NCBI RefSeq assembly: GCF_902635505.1
Contig: NC_045428.1
Coordinates: forward strand, 228,362,107 to 228,426,106
Direction of reading: 5' to 3'
DNA from: Sarcophilus harrisii
Lineage: Eukaryota; Chordata; Mammalia; Dasyuromorphia; Dasyuridae
DNA: 64,000 bases
Positions 37,425 through 49,889 of this stretch are shown one piece after another. The translations under genes were made by a program, and so were the position numbers. Under the pieces are notes generated by a model. It saw only the letters and a program-made list of their open reading frames with translations. It was not told where the DNA came from and ran no database searches. Within the stretch, counting starts at the first letter, position 1. Each line of letters begins with the position of its first letter.

Positions 37425-37735
37425 CCCATGGAACTGAATATGGATTACAACATAACATTCTCACTCTTTTTAATGTTTGCTTGCATTTTGTTTTCTTACT
37501 CATTTTCTTTCCTTTTTGATCTGATTTTTCTTGTACAAGAGAATTATATAAATATGTTTACACATATTGGATTTAACATATATTTTAACTTGTATAACAT
37601 ATATTGGATTGCTTGCCATCTAGGGAAAGGAGTGGAGGGAAGAAGGGGAAAATCTGAAACACAAGCTATGCAAGGGGCAATATCCGTGCATAGGATTTGA
37701 AAATAAAAAGCTTTTAAAAAAATGAAAACAAAAAG
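37425..37735 (+). mobile_element. L1 3' UTR fragment
   Basis: 'atggattacaacataacatt', 'ttgatctgatttttcttgta', 'ttgaaaataaaaagctttta' match the 3' UTR of the L1 at 28.9-29.2 kb. Confidence 0.82.
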
Positions 37736-38333
37736 TAAAAATCCTATTGTAAAAGTGTTACCAAAAAAAAATTTTTCTCATAAATGCTAAATGAAGTTTG
37801 AATGGATATGAATCAGCTGTACTTGAGGAATAACAAATACTCTAAGCTTCCTACTTCTACTGGGAAGCAGTGTTAGTTGGCTGCTAATATAAAAATTCAT
37901 AGCCCCCTCCCCACCAAGTTGTAAATTGAGAGCACACAAATTCTCCTGAACTACAAGAGCCTATCCATTAACAATGAAATGAGTGTGGAAAAACCAGACA
38001 GTGTTATCACTAAAACTTTACCTTGACAAGGTGGAAAGGGGATAAAATTCATATCTACTTTGGAATGTAAGCTTCTAAAATCAGAAAATAGAGAGCTTGC
38101 AATTTCTGTAACCCACTTAGCACATCAATGGTCTATGAAGTTGACAGCATATAGCTGTTCTGTGGATCTATCTAACATGGGGAAAAGTAGGATTGTTTTG
38201 AATTTTAATAAATTTATGATCTGCTTACCTGGGGATATTTAAAGAAAAAGATGTTATGCCATATGATATTATTCATATAAAAGCTTCATAAAGGAAATAG
38301 TATATGAAGTAAAATGGGAGATGCATAGTATAA
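37736..38333. other. Intergenic, no gene seen
   Basis: Unique-looking DNA with no supported exon. Confidence 0.45.
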
Positions 38334-38841
38334 TGCCGGAGAAACTGAGCAAGACAGAGATTAGAGACCAGTTTAATAGTTTATTAAATGGAGAGATATA
38401 CTGGGACCAATTGGATCCATGTGGTCTCAGGGCTGGACGAGACTATCATCTCAAAGAATCCAGCACTAAGTATCAGACAGCAAGCTTTTTTATAGAATAA
38501 CAAGAACAATGACATAATGAGGGAGGTACCTGGATGGGGATAACCTAATGGGGGGAAGCACCTAGGATGACATAATGGGAGGAGTACCTCTCCAGTAGGA
38601 GAGGCTCCTGATATTCTAATGATGTTTAAAATGAATAAAGACCTTTATCCCACTAAACACTAAGAGGGAATTATTATAGCCTAAAGTCTAAGATATAAGA
38701 CCTTTATCCTATCAAACATTAAGAGGGAATGGTTATAACCTGAGGCAGAGTAACTAAATCAAACATTAAGAGGGAAAAGTTATAACCTGAGGCAGATAGG
38801 ACAATGGAGAAACTGAGTCAGCACATTAAAAGGGAACTGTG
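38334..38841 (-). mobile_element. Solo LTR of an endogenous retrovirus, fossil
   Basis: The left end reads 'tgccggagaaactgag', the reverse complement of an LTR terminus ending in CA. 'tagtttattaaatggagag' gives a polyadenylation signal on minus. The U3 side (38640-38835) holds about three imperfect copies of a 50-65 bp unit around 'attaagagggaa' and 'ttataacctgaggcag', typical of LTR enhancer repeats. No internal retroviral genes adjoin. The class was not assigned and the right end is approximate. Confidence 0.6.
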
Positions 38842-38998
38842 GCACAACAATAGGAATTTTATTATATTCAAAAGAATTTACATTCTAATCCTCTTAAAAC
38901 TAAATCCACAAAGTTATAAGGATTCTTTGTTTTTCAATTCAATTCAACAAGTATTTATTCCAAGTGTAGTATGTATAAAGCAGTGTGCTTTTCAAGAA

Positions 38999-39095
38999 GA
39001 TTATGACAGAGTTCTTAAACTGGGATCTCTGAACTCTCTATCTCAATATAATTGTTTCACTTTGTAATCCTTTATATTTTATTTTGTGCATTTGG
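38999..39095 (-). mobile_element. hAT/MER-type fragment
   Basis: 'agagttcttaaactgggatc' and 'ttgtaatcctttatatttta' match the family at 19.7 and 24.4 kb. Confidence 0.5.
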
Positions 39096-39437
39096 AGGCA
39101 GCTAGGCAGTACAGTGGAGAATATGGAATTATCCAACTTAAGACACCATCGATGTGATGCTGGGCTAGTCACTGAGATGGTCTGCCTCAGTTTCCTCATT
39201 TGTAAAATGGGGATGATGAAATTACCTTTGTTGCTATTCAGTCATGTCTGATTCTTTATGTTTCAGGAGTCTTAGCAAAGATATAGAGGTAGTTTTCTTT
39301 TCCTTCTCCAATGGAATTAGGCAGAGTTCACTGATTTGGCCAGGGTCACATAACTACTAAGTATCTGAGGCTGGATTTGAATTCAGATCCTTGACTTTAG
39401 GTCATCACTTTATTCATTGTACTACTTAACTGCTTAT
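39096..39437. mobile_element. Two SINEs in inverted orientation
   Basis: 39096-39222 is a sense SINE ('ggcagctaggcagtacagtg', 'tttcctcatttgtaaaatgg'). 39223-39437 is an antisense MAR1 ('ttgctattcagtcatgtctg', 'ccagggtcacataactacta'). Confidence 0.72.
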
Positions 39438-39769
39438 GGAAAACAATTATACTTTTTATGGAAAACAATCAAATCTAGCAGATTCTAAACTCCTTCTATT
39501 CAAAACAACATTTTCCCCCCTATTTCTTTCCTTCAGAACTATCCAATAGATAATTGTCTTTTATAATGGATTATGCTTCTATATTTCCATCATTTTAAGA
39601 GGATTTGAAAGGAGTAGGGGAGATGGAAAAGTAAAAATTGTTTTGTCTTTTGATCAAATTTTCTGAATTACAAGCTTCACTTGTTGCCAACAGACATTAA
39701 AGTGAATGCTTAATTTTCTTCAGCTTACTTTGTATTTGGTCAACGATTTATTGAAATCCTTCAACCCAT

Positions 39770-40830
39770 TCTCTTCTTCCTTCATAAATTATTTCTTCTC
39801 TTTTATCTTTCCAACCTTCATTCCCCACTAACTTTTGCTTACAAACAAGTCAGCCTCCCTCTTCCTAAAAACAAGCCCTTATAGAATCATAGGACTTCTG
39901 AGTTGGAGGCAGGGTCACTGGTGTCAAATTCAAATAGAAATGGATCCTAACAAAGCCTATGTTGATTTGGAAAACCAAATTATACCTTTATTTATTTGTT
40001 TGATTTTAGACATTTCCCAATTATGTTTTGATCTGGCTTGGTCCTATGGGGTCAAGATGCAAGTATGACCCTTCTATGGCTTATTCTATACCTGAACAAA
40101 AATCTCCTCTTCTTCTTCCCCAACAAGGGAAGCTTTTGCTTGAAGATCTTCACTGAGGAAATTCATTCAGACATAGAATAAATGCTGGGAAGCTTTTCGC
40201 CTTTATCAAACCTACCTTTGCGTCTTCACAAGTTTTACCCTTTTGCTACAAGTTCTGCCTTATGAGTTTACTACACAGAATTCTCTAGACCTATCATTCT
40301 TTAGTTCCCTATCATTTCATTGTCAAACTTCTCTGAAAGAGTAGTCTATTCTCATTGCTTCCATTTTCTTAACATTTACCTTAATCCCTTGCCATCTGGT
40401 TTCCACTAGTCCTCTACTAAAAATTTTCTCTTCACGGTTTCCTAGTGACATCCTAATAATAAGTTTCAATCATCTTTTTTTTTCCCAGTCCTCATCTTTT
40501 GGAGACACTGTTAATATTTCCTTCTCAAAACTTTTTTCTTCTATTTCCATAAACCAGCACTACCTTAATTCTCTTTCTATTACTCTGAACACTTTTTCTG
40601 TCTCCTTAACTTTTTCCTTTTCTTCACTAAATAAATGCATCCCACATAAATTACTGTTCCTCAAGGTTTTGTTCTCAGTTTTCTCTCATTTATTTTTTAT
40701 TTTGGGGACCTCATCTAGGTTCCATATGCTTAAACTATTTTTTCTATGAAGATGAATCAAAGAAATCTGTTTTTATAACCCTGTTTTTTCTTCTATTACC
40801 TGTTGAGCATTTCCACTTCAATGGTCCATG
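39770..40830 (+). mobile_element. L2, ORF2 3' part, sense
   Basis: Sense L2: 'ttctctgaaagagtagtcta', 'cttgccatctggtttccact', 'ctcaaggttttgttctcagt' follow the L2 ORF2 order, and a diverged 3' continuation reaches about 40830. No intact frame. Confidence 0.68.
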
Positions 40831-41576
40831 AGTATTATGGATAACAAAGTGCTTAGGCCATTTTCAAAACATTTTCAAGATGATATTGTTATCCACTGAC
40901 CAATAAATCAATCCTGCCTTGGAAGAACTATATCACATTCTTATTGACATGATTTCTATAAATAAAACTAGGATACATGTTACAAAGAATTGAAAGGATG
41001 ATCTTGGGCTATTTTTGAAGAAAAAAACAAAGAGATAGAGTTAGTTGTATTGTGCATCCAAAAACAATCAAGAACATCATTTCTTGAAATATTTGGTTGT
41101 CTTGTCTTTGTGATAATCACAATGAGAGTAAGGAAATAGAACATTGGGAAGAGCATTGTGATTTATGTCCTATCTTATTGAGGAAAATGAACATATAGAT
41201 ATTTCAGAAAGAATTTGACAGGATCTTTTTAAAAAGTGCTCAAGTTATGGCTCGATATTCAGGAGCTTTAATGCAGAAATAAGCACAGGGAATAAGAAAT
41301 AATGAATATGAAGAATTCAGATGAATGACATTAACTGATACAGTTAATTAACAGAACCAAGAAAGCAATCACTATGACAATATATATATAACATTTCTTA
41401 TGGCATAGTAATATTCTTTTATATTCATATAATGCAGTTTGTTAAAGCACTCCCTACTTCTAGTTCATATCTTTAAAAAAAATTTTTTTTCAAAGTTATT
41501 AATAGTCACCTAAAATGTTCTAAATCACTTTTTTATGATATGGTAGGTTGTAGTGAAATTATAGAAATATAAATGG
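40831..41576. other. Intergenic, no gene seen
   Basis: AT-rich DNA. A short L1-like piece lies near 41390-41460 ('catagtaatattcttttata'). Confidence 0.45.
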
Positions 41577-42460
41577 TATTTTATTTTTTTCAATTACAAG
41601 GAAAGATAGTTTTCAATATTTCAACATTTATTTTCCAAATTTTTCTTGCTCCTTTCTTTCTCTCCTCTCTCCCCAATATGGCAAGCAATCTGATATAGGC
41701 TATACATGTGTGATCATGTTAAACATATTTCCACGTTAGTCATATTGTGAAAGAAAATACAGAACAAAATGAAAAAGCCATGAAGAAACCAACAAGAGTG
41801 AAAACTGCATACTTTGATCTGCATTCAGACCTCATCAGTTCTTTTTTCGGAGGTGCATAGAGTTTTCCACCATGAGTTTTTTGGAATTGTTTTAGATCAT
41901 TGTAGTTTTGAGTAGAGCAAATTCTATCATCCTTGATCATCTCATAATGTTTCTTTTATTACACTCAATGTTCTACTGGTTTTGCTCACTTTATTCAGCA
42001 TCAGTTCATTTTAAGCATTCCAGATTTTTCTGAAATCCATTTGCTTATCATTTCTTATAGCACAGTAATATTCCATTACATTTATATACCACTTGTTCAC
42101 CCCATTGATGAGCATTCCCTCAATTTCCAATTCTTTGCCACCACAAAAAGAGCTCCCATAAATATTTTTGTATATGTAGATCCTTTCCTCCTTTTTATGA
42201 TCTCTTTAGGATACAGACATATCAGGGGTGTTGCTGGATCAAAGGGTATGTACAGTTTGATTGCCCTGGGCATAGTTCTAAATTGCTTGCCAGAATGATT
42301 GAATCAATTCACAACTTCACCAAAAATTTTTCCATATTTTCTTCAACTTTTATCATTTTCCTTTTCTGTCATGTTAATGAATCTGACAGGTGTGATGTGG
42401 TGCTTCTCTTTTTAAATTTTTAATTTAATTTTAAATTTGCATTTCTCTAATCAATAATGA
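41577..42460 (-). mobile_element. L1 3' part, antisense arm of a fold-back L1
   Basis: Antisense L1 from its 3' end ('caattacaaggaaagatagt') through the 3' UTR into ORF2, ending 'atttctctaatcaataatga'. The last 340 bases form a hairpin arm with 42467-42788. Confidence 0.88.
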
Positions 42461-42466
42461 TCTAAA

Positions 42467-42788
42467 TAACTATTAATTAGAGAAAAGCAAATTAAAATAA
42501 CTTTGAGATACTATGTCATACCTATCAAATTAGGAGAAATGACAAATGCTGAAGGGGATGTGGAAAAATTGGGACACGAATGGTGGAATTGTGAACTGGT
42601 TCAACCATCTGGAAAAGGATTTGGAACTATGCCCAAAGGGCTATAAATCTGTCTATATCCTTTGACCCAGCAATATCACTATTAGTTCTTTATTCCATAG
42701 AGATCAAAGAAAAGGAAAAGAACTATTTGTACTAAATATTTATAACAGCTCTTTTTATGGTGGCAAAGAATTGAAAACTGAGAGAGGG
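42467..42788 (+). mobile_element. L1 ORF2 segment, sense arm of a fold-back L1
   Basis: Sense ORF2: 'ttagagaaaagcaaattaaa', 'ggggatgtggaaaaattggg', 'ggtggcaaagaattgaaaac'. It starts at the same L1 position where the antisense arm ends and covers L1 sequence already present, inverted, at about 42120-42460. The loop is 6 bases. Confidence 0.88.
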
Positions 42789-43484
42789 TCCTATTCATGA
42801 GTAGAAATAGGGGCCATTTGGGTCCCAAATACTCTAGTATATTATCCAGAGAAGATGATTTTTTTCTTCTCTATGGAGTTCTTTTCCTCTCTGGGACATT
42901 ACTTTTTTAATATAAATATTAAAAACGAATACCAAACTTTCTCATCTAAATGAATAAAAATGCAACCACGTTATATGCTATATGAGGGAATTGAGGGAAT
43001 TAGAATAGCAAGTGATTAACTGTGGGAACCACACTGACTTCATCTTGTGACTCAATTTTGTAGCTAGCTTAGTTTCTATTCAATTATGGGTCTAGTCCAA
43101 TTTCTGTCTTGTGAGAAAATTTTATTCAGTTGTGGAAATTAAGAGAAAAACTTACTGCATTGTTTGAATGTAACCCTGGCTGGGAAACTGGACCACTTTT
43201 GCCTGCTAGTTAGAGACCCTTAATCAAAGTCACTAGATTATGCTGAACAGAAACATGGTCAGATACAAAGACTTATAAATAACTTTCAAGGAGCTCATGA
43301 TATATTTGGAAGAGAAAACAAAGTAAAAGGGCATATTGAAAAAAAAGTTGAAAGAAGAGGAAATCCCAGAAAGATATGAGTGATGGGGAAGATTCCCTAA
43401 TAACCTGGCCTACTGAACCCTCCTGTGGCAGAAGGAATCTGAATAATAAAACAAGCTTCTGGTAGGGTTTAAAATAATTAAAAT
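42789..43484. other. Unclassified sequence
   Basis: No gene. 43015-43260 ('ccacactgacttcatcttgt', 'ggctgggaaactggaccact') has the look of an old LTR-type repeat, but I cannot place it. Confidence 0.35.
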
Positions 43485-43688
43485 TTTATATTTTGAAGGT
43501 ACTTTCCACATGTATTCTGGAAACTCATTACTATCTGGTGAGTTAATATTATATTATAGATATTATTGTTCCTATTTTATAGGTAGAAAGAAGATTTAAA
43601 TGATTTGCCTATGATTACATAAATCAAGTGAAATTCAAACCAAAATTCTGATTCCAGGTCCATTATTTAAGCTTCTATGCCACTTCAT
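43485..43688 (-). mobile_element. MIR/THER1-type CORE-SINE, antisense
   Basis: 'ttttataggtagaaagaaga', 'gatttgcctatgattacata' and 'gattccaggtccattattt' in antisense order. Diverged. Confidence 0.58.
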
Positions 43689-44594
43689 AATAATTCATAG
43701 TGTCTTAAAAATTTAAATCTTTGTCTTCTGATATTATAGGGTGGGATATTATAGTTGGGTAATGATATTTCCAAAAATCCTATTGCCTCAAAACAGTGAG
43801 ATTCTGATTCAGAGAGAGAATTGTTTGACAAAGTCTCCAAAAAGAAAATTACAAAAATACAGATCCTGAGAATAAATGAGTTACCACAGGGTACAAATTG
43901 TTTCCTCTATGGGGTAATGTGTGTGTTTTCAATGCATTCTGGGAAATATATTCTTACAGTGTTTTTGGATTTGTCTTATTCTAATGAACAATAAAACTAG
44001 TAAACTGGGAGAGTCATCTCTGAAGGCTAAAAGGTTCTCTTTCTGTGTGTCATATATGTTATAACAGTTTTCCAAAAAAGAAAGTTTGTGCCATCTAATA
44101 GTGAAATTGGGATTTATAAGAAATAGTCATTTGGGGCTGAAAAATGAAATGGTTTTGACAAAGGTTCTACTACCCAGGATTCCCAGAAAATTGACAAAAA
44201 TACTTTGGTGTTATTTGCTTTTTGTTTTTTTTTGAAGGGGTAAATTCTAATTATAAAAACTTTGAAAGACCTTTATATTTTGCAAATTGTTTATGAAAAA
44301 GCTGTAATCATATTCAAATTGGCTAGATGAATATATTCTGTACACTTAAACTCGGATTATACATATTATTGAAGTATAGATTTTTGGATTATCCAAAACT
44401 CATTTAAACTTGCTTTTGGAATATGTTGTATGAAGTTGGGGTTGGAGGGAGGGAAGGGGCAGCATATTTCTCTTCATAAATGTTTTTTCAAGTTGTTATT
44501 AACATCAGGTTGCATTCCCTGAGCCCATGGGAAGAAGACCCCATAGCATGCTTCTTGGCAGGTGAAGTCAGTCTGGATTACTATTTGTGCTGCA
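43689..44594. other. Intergenic, no gene seen
   Basis: Unique-looking DNA with no supported exon. Confidence 0.45.
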
Positions 44595-45095
44595 GATGGT
44601 CACAGTGTTACTCATTAACTTCATGACCTTATATAAATCACTTTAATCTTTGAACCTCAGTTTTCTCATTTGTAAAATGAAGAGACAAGACCAGACACCC
44701 TCTAACATCCCTTCTGAATCTATGAGTCTTTGGCTCTATTTTCTAACATTCTCTGATCTTGTGAATGAATGAATAATTTTGAGTTGGTTAGCCCAATTGG
44801 AAGATTGATGTTTTGTTGATTAGTCATGTCTGACTCCTATCCTTAAGGATAAGGAAACTAAGACAAACAGGGTTGGGTGATTTTACCAGGATCACACAAC
44901 TAGTAAGTGTCTGAGGCCAGATTTGAACTTACAAAAATGAGTCTGCCTATTACTCTATTACCTAGCTGTCCAGAAGATAGTCCCCTTGAAACCAAATAGT
45001 GTTTTTCCTTTGTTTTTACTTTTTTGAGATCTGTTAGCTCTGTCATAGTGCCTTGCTCACAGTAAGTGCTTAATAAATGTTTATTGATTGATGGA
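44595..45095. mobile_element. MIR (+), MAR1 (-) and MIR/L2 tail (+) fragments
   Basis: 44595-44735 is sense MIR ('tttctcatttgtaaaatgaa'). 44808-44974 is antisense MAR1 with an internal deletion ('aagtgtctgaggccagattt'). 45035-45095 is a sense tail ('agtaagtgcttaataaatgt'). Confidence 0.72.
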
Positions 45096-45699
45096 TTGTT
45101 CACAGAGTAGAGCCTTAATCATTACCAGCTGTTTTGAAAAGGTATGTGTTGTTTATTAGATGGAATTTCAAAAAGTAGAATAGGTGAAAATAGTATATAT
45201 TTGAAGTGCTCTTTACCAGAAAAGGAATCATGTTGGCCAAAGGCTCAGCCACAAAACATTTACAGAATAGGCTAACAGAATATCATCCAGCTAGACTGGG
45301 TAGAACGTTTTAAAAGGCCTTGTCTTGATGTAGTATATTACTTATTAATTGATTTTTTTCTTTATACAAAAGCATACTGCCTTAAAGCACAGAGAGCTCA
45401 TATGTGCTAAGGGAAAGAAATTCCAAAAGTTACATTTCAGAGACAAGAAAAAAAGGAGAATTGGCTAATTAAGAATCATATATGTCAAATCTCAATACCC
45501 AGGGAGGCAAGTTGGGTCACTTACAAAGTTTAAAAGGAATTAGGAATGAAATATTATGGATTAAAGTTTAAAAATTAGTAGAGAGCCTTTGAGCTATGGG
45601 CAAGAACTTCTAGGAAAATATCACATCCTCAGGAAACTGTTATAATTTGGCAAGGCCTAAGTGTCTACCCACATAAAGATGTAAGACCTACAAATGGCC
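45096..45699. other. Intergenic, no gene seen
   Basis: Unique-looking DNA. Confidence 0.45.
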
Positions 45700-46110
45700 A
45701 AGAAATAAATTCTCTCTCCTCACTTAGGTGTACAACACATATATATATATATACTTATATACACACAAAAGAATATATACATATAAAAATGACCAGGAAA
45801 CAAATTATCCTTCCCTTCCTCTTCTCTCCCTCTTCCTCTCCTTTTTCTTTTCCCTCTCTCCTTCCTTCTTCCCTCTTCTCTTCTCTTCTCTTCTCTTCTC
45901 TTCTCTTCTCTTCTCTTCTCTTCTCTTCTCTTCTCTTCTCTTCTCTCTCTGACATATGTACAAATATGCACAACACACACATATATGTATATATACATAT
46001 ATACACACAATAGAATATATACACATACAAATGACCAGGGCACAAATTCTCTGTCTCTGAATCTCTCTCTTTCTTCTCACAATATATATGTATTCATAAC
46101 ACGTCTATAT
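45700..46110. repeat. Composite tandem repeat with embedded microsatellites
   Basis: A unit starting 'aatgaccaggaaacaaatt' and running into pyrimidine-rich then 'acaacacatatat' and 'gaatatatacatata' sequence occurs about three times, at about 45698, 45788 and 46029. The middle unit has grown by a (TTCTC)n run at 45868-45946. Arg/Glu-rich open frames on the minus strand come from that run. Confidence 0.78.
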
Positions 46111-47504
46111 GTAAACACATATACATAATATAATATATGCATATATGTGTACATATGTATCTGCATCTTTGACAGAATATTACATTAGTTATTGTTAATG
46201 AACATAGTTTTGTTGCCTCTCCATTTTGACAATTTTGGCACAATGTCAAAATGCTTGGTACAAATAATGCATTGTAAATTGGGATAAATATCCTAATACT
46301 AAAATGTATGTATAAATAATTTAATGGAAGAGCAACAAAGGTCTGATCATTTACAATGAACAATGTATACATATTGTCAAAGTTAAAGATCACACCTGTC
46401 CTTTAAATTATTAAGCGACAAACTAATCATTTTAAGGGGAATATACTTTATAAAGCAGTTTGAGGATCTGTTGAGAACTGGGGATTGTACCAAAACAAAA
46501 TGGATCAATGCATTTTAAGAATCATAAAATAAAATAAGATGCATAGTATAGACTTAAGTATTAAAGGAGCATAGAAAAGAATACTATCTATATGGGATTG
46601 AAATATGGAATGCTTCATCAAAATTCTATTTTCTCAGACAATTTGAATTGCTCCTCTTCCTGTTGTACTAAAAATCTTTCTTTTCTGCCCTATTCAACAT
46701 TTTCTTCTATTGCTCCCTTGGTCACTGGGGCTAAGAAAACACATGTATCTGCCTGAAGCAAATACAATCAGAGATTTCCCCCAGATACATGTTCAGATGA
46801 AAAACAACTCAAAAGGCAAAGCAGCAGGCACAATATATTTATTTTAGGTCTGCCATATGATTTCCTTTGTCCTTCTGATTAGACTGGTCCTGGAGGCATA
46901 TAGCATATATACTCATTTTTGTGGTTGTACAGCCATCCGTACACTTTACTGATAAGTTGGTACAATGCTCAGAACAAACTATATTTTTTCCTCTCAGCTT
47001 TAGGTAATTTCTCTTCCTAGTTTAATCACTTCTTTCATTATTTTCCCTTTTCTGCAAGCCTCTCTCTTTCTGAAAATCATCAATTATCATGTCTCACTTT
47101 TCCCTGTATACTCTTTTTCTGCTTTCCCAATTTAATAGTTATTATAAATTGTTTTAATGTGTGATTAGGAAAAAATAAAGTATTATAAAAATTACATTCT
47201 AAATTTTTTTTCCCCTAAATCTTTTGGTAGACTCCCTTCTTTTTATTTTTAAACCTAACTCTTTATTCTCATCTCCTCCTCTTACATATTATTCTTTGAT
47301 TGTTTTATTGTTATTCTATATATACTGCATCCTGCATATTTCAGTTCCAGATTCTTTCCATATTTTTTCATGCTTTTTCACATACTGTAGTTACTCTAAC
47401 TATATCCTTAATGGTTAAGCATTCTTATTCCAAGATTCTTTTGCTTCTTAAAGATCTATACAGGACAATTAGATGGTACAAAAGAAAGAAAAAATAGAAA
47501 TAGC
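46111..47504. other. Intergenic, no gene seen
   Basis: A sense L1-like tail lies near 47148-47186 ('gtgattaggaaaaaataaag'). Nothing else recognised. Confidence 0.45.
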
Positions 47505-47637
47505 TTGATCTCTGACCTCACTTTGCAGTTGAGGAAACTGAGATCCAAAGATGTGTTATGAATTATCTTAGATCCTGGCCAAACCAGGACTAGAATCCAG
47601 ATCTCCTAATTTTCAGGCCAGTGTCTTTCACTGAGTC
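47505..47637 (-). mobile_element. MIR SINE, antisense
   Basis: 'gcagttgaggaaactgagat', 'ggactagaatccagatctcc' in antisense order. Confidence 0.72.
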
Positions 47638-47974
47638 TTTAAATTTTTTCCTCTCAAAAGCTCCTTTGATAATAACTCTAAAACTTTTCCATCGAATATT
47701 CTCTTTCCCACCTTAAACTTATACTACTCTTTCTTCCCTAAACTGATGGTTTGTCTTTTAAGCCTTTTCACCATAAAATATATAACTGGAGATCAATAGC
47801 TCAGCACTGAAATAAATTTCAAAATCTAGAAACAAAGGAAGGAGGAGTTATTAACCTTATGTAAGCAGGGGGCAGCACTGCTCTGGGAAGGACTTCGGGT
47901 TCAACTCATGGGAGAAATTTTATCTAAATGGCTTGTAGGATGGTGGGATGTAATTATTCATCAATCTTTTAATT

Positions 47975-48475
47975 CAATCCATTTCAATAAACATTTATTA
48001 GGACCTGCTGTATACGAGGCATTATGTTAAATGCTGTGGATACAAAAATAAGCAAAAGATAATGCCTGCCCTTAAAGAACCTACAGTCTAATAATGGAGA
48101 AAACATACAAACAAATATATACAATATAAGCTATATGCAAGATAAATAAGAAAAAAATTAAGAGAGGGTAAGTACCAGAATGCGAGGTAGGATTTTATTT
48201 GGGTCTTGAAAGAAGCCAGGGAGTCAGTTAGTAGTCAGTGTAGAAAATATGGCATTCCAGTTATGGGGGATAAGCAGAGAAATTCATGAGGTTGAGAGAT
48301 GTCTGTCTGTCGAGAAGCCAGAAGGTTAATGTCATTGAATAAAAAAAAAAAAAGCATATTCAGAAAATAAGGTATAAGAATGTAAAAAAGTGGTAGGAAA
48401 CTAGACAATGAAGGTCTCTGAAGGGCATCAGAACATTTCCTTCTGAGGCAACAGGAAGCCACTTTTTATGAGTTA
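47975..48475 (-). mobile_element. L2 3' part, antisense
   Basis: 'aaacatttattaggacctgc', 'gcctgcccttaaagaaccta', 'cttgaaagaagccagggagt', 'ggcaacaggaagccactttt' read in antisense L2 order for 500 bp. Confidence 0.72.
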
Positions 48476-48892
48476 GGGCTACTTAATGATGAATTGCAAG
48501 CACATGAACTTTTAGTTCAAATCAGACATGTAGGTCTATCCAAAAGTCACAAAAAATTGAAATCATCATGTTAAACAATAGCCTTAAAAACACATGAACA
48601 GAATCATTCACACATATAATAAAGAATAATACCTAACATTGATATAGCTTCTTTTTAACCCAAAAAACCTAATAACTTCTTTTTAACGAGATGGGTAAAT
48701 TTTGAACATAGAAGATTCAAGGCTGAAAACAAATTTCTCAATCATTGACAAAAACAAAGACTACATGTATACCAAAATATTTGTAACAGTACTTTTGGGG
48801 ATAGCAAAATAACAGCAGCACAGGAGATTCTCATTAATTAGGAAAATGGCTTTAACTAATCTTTTTACATGAGTGTAATAGAATATCACCAG
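48476..48892. other. Intergenic, no gene seen
   Basis: No repeat or exon recognised with confidence. Confidence 0.45.
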
Positions 48893-49225
48893 GAGACCTG
48901 ATTTCTAATCCTAGCTCTCCCACTAGGTAAACTAACTGTGGAAAAATAAACATTCCTGATCGTATTTCCTGTCTTAAAATGAAAGAGTTGGACAAGATGA
49001 TATCCACCATTCTATGAAAGTATGTTTTTTATTTGGAACTTATATTTCAGTAACATAGAGAACTTCTGCAAAGGAACTCTTTCTAGTAATATAAATCAAC
49101 AATTGTTTTGCAACTTAAAGAGTTGGCTGGGGCAAAGACAGGTTAAATGACTTACCTGAGAGTCACACAAACAATATGTGTCACTGGCAGAATTTGAACT
49201 CAGATCCTCCTGATTCTGATTCCAT
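48893..49225. mobile_element. MIR fragments (+ and -)
   Basis: 48893-49018 is sense MIR ('ctaatcctagctctcccact'). 49120-49225 is antisense CORE-SINE ('cacactggcagaatttgaac' region, 'tttgaactcagatcctcctg'). Confidence 0.6.
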
Positions 49226-49889
49226 TTTCTATTTAATATGACTGGTGAGAATTCTAGTTTCTTAAAATCTCAGTTGAACTCTTTTCACTTAGCTCCTTTA
49301 AGACATACTGTTTATTAGCATAATGCTCTTTAATTCTCTACAGTTTTTTGGCCTTCACATATCCTAAAGAGCAATGGACATGGAAGAATTATAGGGAGTT
49401 TGGGTGGCATCACAGAACACAGGAAAATTGAAAAATAAATACATCATAATATATTATAGAATTCTGCTATTTCTCTCCAATAAAGATAATTTCCTTATGT
49501 CCTGATGATTTTAATTGTGATAATCATTTGCAAGGTAAAAGCTAATTTAACAGAGAGATTTTAGTCTAATTTCCTACCATTTGTTCTATTTTAAGTAACA
49601 TGGGGATCCAAATGGTGATTTCATTTATAAAATGAAATTATAACACATTAAAGTGGTTTGGCACTGACAAATCCATTGGTTATAATGAGAAAAAAAAATC
49701 ACTTAGGAAATTAAACCCTTTAAGGGAGGAGTTTTTATTATTATTAATGTAATAAATGGTGTCTTAGAATTTTGACTCTTTTAATAAATGATCATGAACT
49801 TAATATCAAATGTCAATATATCCAATTAGGCGTCTTTGAAATGATTTATATATAAATAAATTAATTTCAACACTAAGTGACATAGCTTT
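49226..49889. other. Intergenic, no gene seen
   Basis: AT-rich unique-looking DNA. Confidence 0.45.

Noticed and set aside
45720-46080. Several overlapping minus frames rich in 'REEKR'
   Set aside because: Produced by the (TTCTC)n run.
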